This document shows, one piece after another, positions 49,496 to 61,231 of a DNA stretch of 64,000 bases (positions are counted from its first letter, which is position 1; each line of letters opens with the position of its first letter). The stretch comes from Tyto alba (taxonomy: Eukaryota; Chordata; Aves; Strigiformes; Tytonidae), in contig NW_024881324.1 in NCBI RefSeq assembly GCF_018691265.1, positions 6,327,730-6,391,729 of the forward strand. The letters are read 5' to 3'. Both the position numbers and the translations under genes were made by a program. Below the pieces are notes generated by a model. That model worked only from the letters and a program-made list of their open reading frames with translations, had not been told where the DNA came from and ran no database searches.

Positions 49496-52400
49496 TGGAG
49501 AGAGATACAAAGCTGTGCAGTGGTGTTCACAGATACATGCTGCTTTCTGATGTATTTTAGAAATATTTCTTCTTTCAAAGGACAAACCATGAGAGCAGAT
49601 CTGCTGTGCCATCTTCATTCACCCCAGAATTAATTCACTTGATTATCAGTTGAAACACTGCTTAAACTTTAGTATTAAATTACAAAAATGGCAACCCTTT
49701 TTAAACTAAAGAAAGAATATTTTCTCAGATCTCAGATATTTTTTTAAAAAGCAGTGTTGCTATGTTCTATGTTTGGCAAAAATGATTAAAATATATTGTC
49801 ATAAGCATAGAAATCATACTCCCACACTTATGTTATGAGCATGGTGGTAATGGGGAAAAAAAAAGCACTGACATCCTAAATAAAGTCCAAAGCTACTTCA
49901 CCCAACAGGTGGGTAAGAAGCAGCTTAGATGTAGAAGCCCACCTAGGTTAGCTCAAACAGGTTGAGACCTACCAGACTGGAGGTCTGAGAAAAACTATTT
50001 CACACCTATTTTGCAAACAAAACAGAGGCCCTCAGCTGTCCATTAGCCACATCTACCATTTTAAGATTTGCTCAGAACGAAGTTTTGTCCATCATACAGC
50101 AGTAGAAAGGCTAGGTAACACTGGTTTAATACAGCAACAAAATTAACTTTCAGGCACACAGCTTAATAAAATGATACTTTGCAGACCAAAGAAATAGGTC
50201 TTTTAGACGCATTGGCACCAATCCTGATCATAAGCCCAATTCAATAGTGCTGTAAAATAAGATTATCTTTACGTGTCCCCTAGAAGAAACAAAGTATTAA
50301 ATACAGATGAGAAATGAACTGCCCTTTTAAGATTGGGGTGAAATGATAAAGGAATGTGTCAAGATTTTTAGTCTAGATGCCTGACCTCAAGGCTAATTGA
50401 GAATTCCAGCCTGCTGTACTGTCAGCCACATATTATACAGACAACAAAAACAACAACAAAAAGACAACAATAGTAAAAAGGCATGTTATACAGACTTAAA
50501 AATTTCATCTATTAGCCAACTACCCTTGCTGATGTTGCAAATAAAAACCCAATAGCATTCTTCACCTCAGAAAAAATCATGGTATAATGCAGCTGCAAAT
50601 GCAACTGTGCTAGGCATTAAGAGCTATACTGCATTCACCCGAAGGTTAAGAAAAACAAGTCAAGGAATTGTTGAAGCTGTTCTTACGTCAGTCCAGCACT
50701 GCTGACTAATAAAATAATTCCTGGAAGTATATGATAAAAATGAAGTGAGATCTCACTATCTTATTAAACCCACTTTCTTTTTCTGAATCTAAGTGATGTG
50801 TTGGAAGCCTGACTTTGCTCCAGTACCACCTCTCTTACCAATTCAATCAATCCTTTTTACTTAGAAAAATTATTATGATGTGATTGTTCCAGTCCCTTGC
50901 ATTTGATATATCTAACTGCTATAGCGTTCTGCATGTGGACATCTGTTCACGAGGAACATGGCTGAGCCAAGTTAAGACCTTAGGATGATAACTTTTCATA
51001 GTCAGGGCAAGACTTTAGGAGATAAACTGTAAATCTGACTCAGCTGTGATGGTTCATGACATCTGGCGCAGCAGAACAGCACTGGGTAACCAATGGTAGT
51101 CTGAGCTCTCAGCGCTAACTTTTAAGAAATATGATTTGAAGGAGATGAATACCACCGCACCACCACGCCACTAATAATCACTTTCATTCAAAATCCTGCT
51201 ATGGAAGGTGTTACTGCCATTTTAAACAAATGCACAGCGCCCTGAAAACACCTGGATCCAAAGGTACTTGCAAATCTCAACAATTCTATGGAATTTACCT
51301 CATTTTTTTACTGTTAGTAGAAATAACCGACCAAATTAACAGGGATGAGCAACAGTGGTCACATTTGCTTCCTTCATGTGCCTTGCAAGAACTGGGTGAA
51401 TATAAAGTAAAGCTTCCTTTCCTTTTTAGATGGATACAGACAGCAACAAATACAGACTGTTAATATGGGAAGCAAAGGTGTAAGAATGGCAAGAAATTCA
51501 CTCAAGTCTCTAAACAGACCACTGCTGGGGACACAAGTGAGGTTGTAGACTCCTGAGTTTCAGTCCAGAGAGAATTTGCTAACTTGAAGCCCAGCAGAAC
51601 TTTTTGAAAGCAATCTTCTGATGCAGAATTTTGCTCAGTATTCTGGCTTGCTCTTCCCACTTCCCCAATGTGCCCAGCCCACTTCTTTCTTCCTCCTCTT
51701 CTCTCTTATCCTCAACTCTAAGATGGTACGAGGAAGATTGTGAGTAGATGAAAGAGATAGGGATCTTAAGGGAAGACTCTCAGCCTCCAGCAGACAGAAC
51801 TGTGGGGCTCTCGCTCCTCTCCTGCAGGAGCTCAGGACACAAAAAATTGAGCTGTGTTAGCAATACCACCTTTCTCCTGTCTATTTCTGGAAACAAGGGG
51901 AAAAGGAGTACAAATCTTTTATACATGTTCAAGGACAAGTCCCTCCTCCAATTCTTTTTTGACATTTCTCATGTGATCTGCTTAAAAGTCTCTTTTGAAA
52001 CCACAGCACTGAATGTCCTAAGTAATCACCCTAAATGTTCACCTTTATAGCTCCAGAAGTTGGCAAGTATGAGAGAACACACTGAAGAGAAAACATATGC
52101 TTTCTACTCCAAGAAAAAGAAAATGTAAATCAAGCCGAGTTTTTTCCATATTTTTCAATGATTTAAACAACAGACCTGTTTTCTAGCCCTGGACTTACCC
52201 TCCAATGCACATGCTAGTATCATTTCCAAATGGGAGGTGAGAAGAAGACTATTAGAAACTGCATTCCCTACCACCCCCCACCTCCCCTTTTTGAGAGTTT
52301 CTATCTTCTTTGACCCAATGCCAACATGATAATTTCACATAAAACAAGAGTGTAGGAGGGTATTATTGGCACTAAAGCATGGGAATAACCTGCAGGAGGA

Positions 52401-53625
52401 AAAGCATTTTTCTTATTCCTTCCTTAAGCATAACCTCTGAAAATAAAATACTGGGGGTTTGGACAGAAGAAACGTCTTTTTTAGCACAAAAGGCAGAAGA
52501 TAGAGAGGTCAGATGAGAAATAATAAAGTATGGGAGGAGTAAAAAGTTTACAAGAGAGTACTTGGAAAATTAATTCAAAGTAGAAAATTTATCCTAAATC
52601 TAAACAGAGTTTAAATTTTTCTTTCTTTACCTGTAACATTAGAATTAGATGGCCCAGGGATTTACAAAGCATGTGCTTTATGTGCATGGTGACAGGGAGA
52701 GAGCTGGCCAGCTGCAGCAGGCATATGGGGATGACAAATATGGAGCATAACCAGATGCAGCCAGAGCAAAGAGCAGCACTGCAGGGTGTTGATTCTGCCT
52801 GGAAAACTCACATCTTTCCAGACCCTCCAGTCACCAACGCACGAGCAGTCCCATGAGCTCGATAACAAGAGCTCAGTCCTCCAGCTTCCATCAGCTCATA
52901 AAAGACAAGTTGAGCTACGTGGAAAAGTTCTTAATTTTGCTCCCATGTTCATACCTTCTTCTGTTAATGTCCAAGAATTCAACTAGCAAGTGCAGGATAC
53001 GGTGACAAAAAGAACAAGGAAATATGGAAGCCGACTGCTGACTTTGTTCCTACGTAACACCTAGTCCCGCACTTCATGACCAGTGTGTATCTCCCGTCAT
53101 GTTATATCCTGAATACCTGCACCTGTTTCTTCAATAGACATCAAGACGAGGCTGCTGCCAGCAAAACAGTTGGGATTTTTCCTTGGCACAGTAAATCCCT
53201 GCTCCATGAGAGAAGCAGACATTTTTACAGAAGTCTGGAAGGAGGTTGCTAAAACCAAAGGAAGCTTTTTTAGGTACATCTTAGCTTTCAGAATACCACC
53301 TGTGTATTTATACCACCCCTTCCCATTTCAAGTATTTTCCTGGGAGGAAAATTCACTACAGAAACTTGGGGAGGCTTCCTTGCCCATATTATGAGTTTTT
53401 CCATTTAAAGGAGCATCTGGTCTAATGTGTGGGTTTTAATTAAATGCAATCATTTGTAGTTCTGAAAAACATATACAAAAGGCCATACTGAATCAACATA
53501 ACTGCAGTCAGTGACATCTATATTCCACAATAAAACAATAAATACTCCACAACAGTATAGTTCTAAGATTAAAAAGGGGGGAAGTCATTTCAATGAGTTA
53601 TGATCTGTGGTTCCTGCTGCTATTT

Positions 53626-53646
53626 AAAAAAAAAAATATATATATC
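53626..53646. repeat. A11-(TA)5 low-complexity tract
   Basis: Eleven A followed by alternating TA. Confidence 0.85.
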
Positions 53647-55517
53647 CTTTGATCTTTGCTATAAAGAGCAAACAATACTTGTGCTGCAGTGCAAAGAAAG
53701 CCTGGATTTCTACCGAGTTGAGGCTGTATTCATTTATTAAAGGAGGAAAAGGTAACTGCATGGAAAACAGTGCCACGAATCGTTCCAATAATTCAGAACT
53801 ATGCCTCCCAGCTGCATGTATCTCTTAGAACCATATGCAAAACATTAATGTACTCAAGCAGGCAGATTAGCTCAAATAATGCTCTAGCCTAGCAAGAGAG
53901 AACTCTTTTTGTTGGCTTGAATAAGCTCATACAACTTCATAATATGCAAATCTGAGACCAGCTTAATTGTACTTGATTGTAGGAGATGCTATGTATGACA
54001 AGAGATAGAGTTGCTTCTATTCAGGAAAAAAGTGCCAGTTAGATCTATAAATCACAATACTAATCATACAAGTATAATCCAAATATCCCTCTGAGAAAAT
54101 ACCAAATCAGCATGCTTTCTTTGGTTACTGTTTCTGTTTCCACTTATTTCTAAATGTAATCCTCCAGTTATGCCACCTTCCTAATTATCTGACCTACCGT
54201 CCAACCTCAGCCTTGCACAACCAGTGCACTACTCTCTTCCTCCTTGTCAGCCACAAGTGCAGTAGTTCTTTCTTCCATTACTACAAAAAGAAAAGGAAAG
54301 GAAAAAAAGCTACAAAAAAATTTCTGAAGTTGATTGTATCTGCTGTACTTTGGCACTTCATAAGCAAGCAAGGTAGGAATCAGAGAAGCCTCCTTGTTCC
54401 TCTAAAATTCAGTTTTGTCATCTTAAGCTATAGCATAGCTGAGGAAATCCAAGATGACTCAGAATATTGAAGGAAATTAAATGGGTAGCAATAACCTATC
54501 CTGTTGATTTTGTAACAGTGATGGTGTAGCCACAATGGTCTGAGGATACAAGAAAAGCAAAGTTCAGAGGGTAAACTTTTTTTTTTTAATATAAAATGAG
54601 ATTAGGTTAGGATGAGTTGGGAGAAAGAGAGGAGCCTTCAAAGCCTGAGAGTGTGTCTGTTTTTTCTAACAGCAGCAATTGGTCTAACAAAAGACATTAT
54701 CTCTGCATACAGACCGTCTCTACAAACTTTGAAGTCATCTTTATCCAGAGAGCTTTCCAGAATGGCACAAGCCACGTGGCCTGACCAGGATGAGGCTTAT
54801 TTAACACCAGTTCTACAGATGTGAACTTCACTGGCTTTGATGGACTTCTCCATATTCTCCATCCAAGATTTTCTTCCTGTAGAAATTAGTGGAAATTGTG
54901 GGACTACCGCATGCGTCCTCTACAGTGATCTGCAACTCCACAGTGGCATTTAGCTGATGTTTTCAGACAACTGTGACCAAACTCAGAACGGCATATTTGA
55001 CATCTGATACATGACTTCAACAAACTTCTTCTTCCATGACACTGCGTTTGTGAAAACAGTCAGGGCAAAGCTGTGCTCATATGTTCTTTGCATGAGGTTT
55101 ATGAAAGATCTGTGAACTACCCTGGGCTTTTCTGAGGCAGCAGAGGTCTGACTACTCATTAAAACATACAACAGTTAGACTTGGACAAGATGGTGCAGAA
55201 GAGGAAAAGGGACTTTCATGGAATTTTTATATAAAAAGACAAAAAGCCCAAGCAATGTCTTTGAAGGTTTTCTCATTCAAGAGTCCTTCCAGTTAAAATA
55301 AGAGTTCACGTTATATTTGCTCAAATGCAATCTTTCTCTCATTCTGACACAGAAATAAAATCAATAATTTACTGTGCATCCACAAGAAGACTTTAATTTT
55401 ACCTTGCAAATATAAAAACAAGAGAATTTTACCTTCTCTACTGCAGCTAACTGGGAGTGAATTTTACTTCAAAAGATACAAATTACAATGGATTAACTGC
55501 CTGATCAAGCAAGAATC

Positions 55518-55570
55518 AAAAAAAAAAAACCAAACAAAAAAACCCCAAAAACCAAACAAACCCAAAATAA
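55518..55570. repeat. A-rich tract with C interruptions
   Basis: Twelve A, then CCAAAC, A7, CCCC and repeated CAAA units. It may be the tail of an old retroposed sequence or simple low complexity. Confidence 0.85.
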
Positions 55571-58500
55571 AATTAGTACAGAGATTCATCTATAAAAATA
55601 AATGTACAAACGAAGTTGAAGACTATAAACATCTGGAAATCACTCCTATGCCTTTAGGTCAATGAAATACATGCACAGCAGGAAGCTCCCCTTTAACTAT
55701 CTAAATGCAGCACATCGTGGTAGAAACTTTTCTATTGCTTTGCAGAGGTTTGGTGCATGCAAACATGGAGATGATTTGGAACAACTGAAATAGCCTGTAA
55801 AAAACAGGTAGACGATGACTCAAATGGCATGTAATCTTCTTGGGATTTAGGATTAGACAGAAGCAGCCAACTAATTATACACTGTTTGTTTTAGCTGAAG
55901 GAACAATGAAGGTTTTACAGTTGCTACATTCATCACACATTCTTCAGTGTTTTGCGGCAAACAATATTTATGTCTTTCCTTCAAGTGAAGCAGACATTGA
56001 GTCTGGTAGGACTGTTTTTTCTTTTTTTAAGCATTTGTTTCTTCACTTGCTGGTTTTCTCATATATAAGTCTCTTGAGGTATATCTGAAAGCACAGTCAC
56101 CTTGGTATTCATAAACAATGCTTATATGAGTCACACCATGTACAAGGGTATTTCCCCATTCACACCACTTTTTGAGGAGAGGGGCCAGACATTAAAAAAA
56201 GTCATATGTTTATTGCTGACACAACAGTTTTGTGTGTATTTAATCTTCCTTTCTTTTTTTAAAAAGTGACTGCATTTCCAACACTGCTCCTTTCATCACT
56301 AGCACTTTTTCTAGGGTCCCCATACCTGGAATATCTCATTGAGAGCAGAGACAGCACGTAACATATATAGGCACAAGTTCTCCACTATAGAATACTTTAA
56401 AGCAGAAGCAGTAAAAGGTGGCAAGACCTTTTTGTATTTTTTAAAACAGGAGATCTAAGTGTATTAATGGAGCAGTGTTTGCTCCTTTTGGGACTCCAGA
56501 GGGAACCTCCCCACGGTCAGGATGTGTGCAGCATGCTGTGGGAAAACCCATCCAGCCTCTGTCCAATTCTTAATGAACAGGGGGTTTTCAGCATCTGAAG
56601 GGACATAAGATTCATGCATTATCTCTACCCCTCTTTTTATTCCATCTTATTAAAGCAGCTATTTTATTCAGACAAATGTTGTCAGGCCTTTTTATGGAGA
56701 TCCAGAAAGAGTTCTGCACCATCTCTACCTCTATCTCACTCCCCCTGCTCCACTGGGAACAGCACTTCTGGTAGACACACAACTGAGGGTGCAGAGCAAG
56801 AAAATCACATCTGTGAACATACCTTCTTATCCTTCAAAACAATCTGCTCCCCCAGTAATTTCTGTATGAAATTCTTATAGTATTTTTAAAATTTTTCAGG
56901 AACAATAAAGGACTTGTGTACGAAAAATACTCCATTATACTAAACGTACACTGTCAAAATGAAAAAGTATTCACAAGATATTCAGCAAAAAATTCTAAGT
57001 GACTGAAAAAGGTAATGCAGGTAATGATGCTCCATCCTGTATATTTGTGCCATTACAAAAGATTTCTTTGATATACATATAGGGTATCTAATTTCGTAAA
57101 ATAGCTTATGGTCAGTTCTTAGATACAGTTTGCTGTCATTTGGTACATAAAACCAAACACCATATAATTGGGATTCATGGCTTCACACACTGCTTTCATT
57201 AAGCATGCCCACTGCAAACAGTTTCAGTGTGGGTATCACCTTCTTAAAATAAAGTGTTTAAAAATTATTAAGTCTTTTACGTGAGGTCACCTTTTCTCAA
57301 GGCACAATGTGTTCTTAATTAATGCTGAAGATCCTGTACCTCTGACAGAAAGACTATGAATGTGTAGACTTTATAAAAATGCTAAAATTAAAAAGTGAAG
57401 CAGGTGCTTCCACTTTCTGCAGAGACATGTGCAGATTTTTGGTTACAATTTTTAAGTGCCTATTCATTAGACTCTTCATAAGACAAAGCCGTGCACAGAG
57501 CCAGCTGGCTTTCAGGTTCTTTTGCTGCTGTCCAATGTATTAAACTGTGAAAGTGGTGCAGCATAATAATTCAGGAGCTGAGACCATGAGTACAGTTAAA
57601 CGCTAAAAAAAGTGATGATGAGGAAAATATTTGAAAGTGGAAAAAGCAGCAATAAGACAGCCAGAAAAATACTACTTCACTGGATGTTCTGGAAAAAAAA
57701 CAATCTACCCTAAATGAGTTTTTTTTTTTTACAAGGAAGAAAACAGGAAGGTTGAATTTGAAAAATTATTCAGTAATTTCAAATCTCAACATGCTGAAAT
57801 TAAAACAAAAAATACCTAAAGACACTGTCCACAACATACCACCAGCAACAAGTTCAAAATACTGAAATAAATAAAAGTCTACCTTGATCCCTCCTCATCC
57901 CCCTGAGCATTAGAATACCTTTAAAGTCTTAAATTGTAGATATGTATGTTAAAAATAACTACTTTATTGTGGATAAAAATTACTGTTATCATTAAAAAGT
58001 CTTTTTTTGTTATATAGCATGTTTGTATACAGACTTGTGTCTGTGGCATAGCACAGCACACATAGCAATAAATCTGTAATATTTATACACACACACACTT
58101 AGGTGTAAGCCCAAATTTACACTCCCAGAGACAAGGGATATCACTACTAACAGAGCCTCACTTGGAATTTATCCAGCTTTTGAACTGTAGATTAAGTACT
58201 ATTTTTATTTTCTTGGGGAAATAAGGTAAAATTTATCACATTCAGGGAAGAACAGAATGGCAGGGTTCACAAGACAGATGGTGCCTGAGTACCATAGCAG
58301 TTGTCACTTTGTTGTTCACTGCTGAGGAAATACAGCAGAACAATAACTTCTGACTGGCATTTGACTTAGATGCACAAATATGTGTCAGCCAAGTCTTCTC
58401 CATTCATTCATACATCCTCACATGCCTGACAGTTTTCCTATGGAATGCAAATTCCTTTTTCCCCACAAATAAATTGCTAGTGATTTTTAATTCTGGTTAA

Positions 58501-60692
58501 TTTATATATTTCAGTTTAGAAGTCAAAAGCTATGTTACTTTCCAGAAGAAAATAGGCTGACACCTTCTTTTAAGTATTTCAGTGGAACTGGGATTTTGGC
58601 AAGGTTCTGAAAGAGGAGACTGTTCCTCAAAAATCACAGCCGCCACCACAATACACACACACAGACATTCATTGGTAATTAACCTTCTCTTCTCATTGGC
58701 TCTAGGTTTTTCTTTTCATGGAATTATGTTCTCAGAACTATGTAACCTGTAGTGAAGGAAAAAAATATACTAAAGTACAGTAGATCTCTTTCTAAAGATA
58801 ATTTTGAGAGAATTCTTAACAGAAATGATGTATATGCATGTGATATAATGGCATATTATCTACCACTGAAGACAAAATAGCTTTCTTGGCAATAACATTA
58901 TCCTATTTCCAATATGAATAATTGTATTACTTTGATTTAGATGATGCATTACAAAGGTTTTACAGTAAGTACTTTCCTTTCCCTACTTCCACGAAATGTA
59001 TTGATATACAGGCCCAATTTCTTACCAGGCACACAGAGCTTGCACAGTGTACACAGCCATTAACAGAGGAATGTATGCTCAATACCCACAGAATACAATT
59101 GCTAAAGGGCTCCCTCTCCCCTTAAAACTACAAGCATCACAAGAAAAGGAATTACTTGAAGAGAGTATTTATAAAGGAGCTTAAAAGCACCAAAACCCTG
59201 TATGTAGTCTTGCAGAAGTAAGAACCCTTTGAAAGAATTTTAAAAATCTTCACATTTAGACTATCCCAAATTATTATTCATATCAAATCCTTCAGATATT
59301 TAAATACAAACAAGCAGAATTTAAAAACATAACTACCAATGTTATCTGTTTTCAAAACCCAAACATCCTACAACATTATCCTTTGATACAATGGTACTAA
59401 TAATCAGTATCACAGCAAAACCAGACACCAGTATATTAAATAGCCCTGGAAATAAGTCCATTGAAAGGTTTAGTCATCCCATTTGCTGATTTGTTTTTTG
59501 AAAGCTTCATAAAGAATGGAATATACATATAGAAGCTGATAAACCTTAACAAATTTAGAAGTATTTATTCCTTAACATTTCTTTCAACCAACATAGGGAG
59601 TTGACAATAAAACTAAAACAGAAAGTAACAAAAACGCAAGCCAAAAATACAACCCAAAATTCAACTCCCTCTGTTCTCCACATTGAAATGGAAACAAAAA
59701 ACACAGTGGCAATGAGATAAGATAATATGCAGCATCACTACAGCAATGCAAGGCACATTTCTACAGAATTAATGGACCGGCATTGACTCACGAAGGTAAG
59801 TCATTAAAGCTGCACAAGACTGACTGGAGCTGTTCAGCTCAAATGCATAGGTAGGCCTTGCATTTCAGAAAATATGGCAAGATAGTTTCTTCATATTGAG
59901 CTGCTTACTGAAAGTCGCCAGATGAAAACAACAGTAGTCTGTATCTACTGATGACAAGTTGTTGTCATTTTCCTAAATTGGCATGCACAACTTTGGAAAG
60001 AGATGAAAGGAGATCTGCGGTATGCATGTTTCACTTCTTAGGGATTTCTCTTAATCAATCTGCAGGCTCTGAACTCACCCTTTGACACTACATCCCAGTG
60101 TTTGGAAGACACTAGCAAACACATTTTACCTTTTTCTTCATATTTTGAAGCATAACACAGGAGTGAATATATCCTGTTCGTATCTCTCAAAGGTCAGAGG
60201 ATCCTTTGCAGAACGCTACTGTAAACAACTGTTGTTTTCACTGTAGACCTTTGCTACCAACAAGGCATTGGGCTGCTCCAGCTTCCACGAGCCTGTATGG
60301 TGATGCTGCTGCTCCAGGTTGGAAGCTGGATAATAACAACACCGGGGAGCAGTATGCATACTTAAGGCTTCTTCTGAGCTTGAGGGTCCTGGCTTTTACA
60401 AATAGCCAACAGGGAGCTTAGGAGAAGATACTGATGATGCCTGTTGGTAAGGCTTTAACTGTTTAACTTCCATTATGTCTCTGAGGTAAACTATGATTAC
60501 AATGATTCAGGCAAAATAAGGTGGGAGTTCTATACCTGGGAGGTGCAAGGCAAAATTACTCAAGATCAGTTGTTGATTTATTAGAGAACTGTAATTCAAC
60601 ACTGGGCATGGTCCTATCAGTAGTGTGGCCATAAAGATCTTTTAAAAATCCTCTTTGGCACACAAATGATGATGGTACTTTTGTAATAATCT

Positions 60693-61231
60693 TAGAATCA
60701 TAGAATATCAGATTGGAAGGGACCTCAAGGATCACCTCATCCAACCTTTCTTGGGAAAAGCAGGGTCTAGATAATATGGCTGAGCACAATGTCCAACTGA
60801 ATCTTAAGTGCCCGATGTTTGGGAATCCACCGCTTCCCTGGGGAGATTATTCCGGTGGCTGATTGTTCTCATTGTGAAAAATTTTCCTCTTGTGTCCAAT
60901 TAGAATCTCCCCAGGAGTAACCTGTACCCATTACCCCTTGTCTTTTCCATGTGACTCCATGTAAAAAGGGAGTCTCCGTCTTCTTTGTAGCCACCCTTTA
61001 CATGCTGGAACACGGTGATAAGGCCTCCCCTAAACCTTCTCAAGGCTGAACAAACCCAGCTCTGTCAGCCTTTCCTCCTATGGCAGGTTTCCCAGTCCCT
61101 TGATCATCTTTGCGGCCCCCTCTGGGCCCTCTCCAGCCTGGCCACATCTTTTTCGTACAGTGGGGACCAAAAGTGAGCACAGTATTCCAGGTGTGGCCTG
61201 ACAAGCACCGAGTGGAGTGGAATAATGACTT
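60693..61231 (-). mobile_element. CR1 LINE fragment, reverse orientation, different subfamily
   Basis: On the plus strand it begins AGAATCATAGAATATCAGAT, then TGGAAGGGACCTCAAGGATC, the reverse complement of a CR1 3' terminus with ATTCTATG octamers. It continues through the usual blocks: TCCAACCTTTC, CTTCCCTGGGGAG, GGTGATAAGGCCTCCCCTAA, AGCTCTGTCAGCCTTTCCTCC, CAGTATTCCAGGTGTGGCCT and ACAAGCACCGAGTGGAGTGG. It is 5'-truncated near 61231. It lies in the CDKAL1 sense direction. It is less GC-rich than the copies at 4160 and 16265 and is clearly a different subfamily, with scattered substitutions that suggest greater age. Confidence 0.95.

Larger units (their letters stand above)
49496..60692 (-). 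other. CDKAL1 intron sequence
   Basis: AT-rich intron. It holds an A run joined to TA repeats at 53626-53646, an A/C-rich tract at 55518-55570, short CA repeats at 58087-58098 and 58653-58663, and a small hairpin-forming sequence (ATGACAA/TTGTCAT) near 59951-59968. No exon or clear transposon was recognised. A possible very weak MIR trace lies near 52600-52660. Confidence 0.55.

Noticed and set aside
49500..49560. DTKLCSGV reading suggesting a CR1 fragment
   Set aside because: The upstream sequence is better explained as a MIR core, and the short match alone is not enough to call CR1.
49990..50060. Possible reverse MIR core (CCTATTTTGCAAACAAAACA)
   Set aside because: Alignment needs a gap and the flanks do not continue the element.
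52600..52660. Weak MIR-like string (TTTCTTTACCTGTAACATTA)
   Set aside because: Too few consecutive matches beyond common T-rich sequence.
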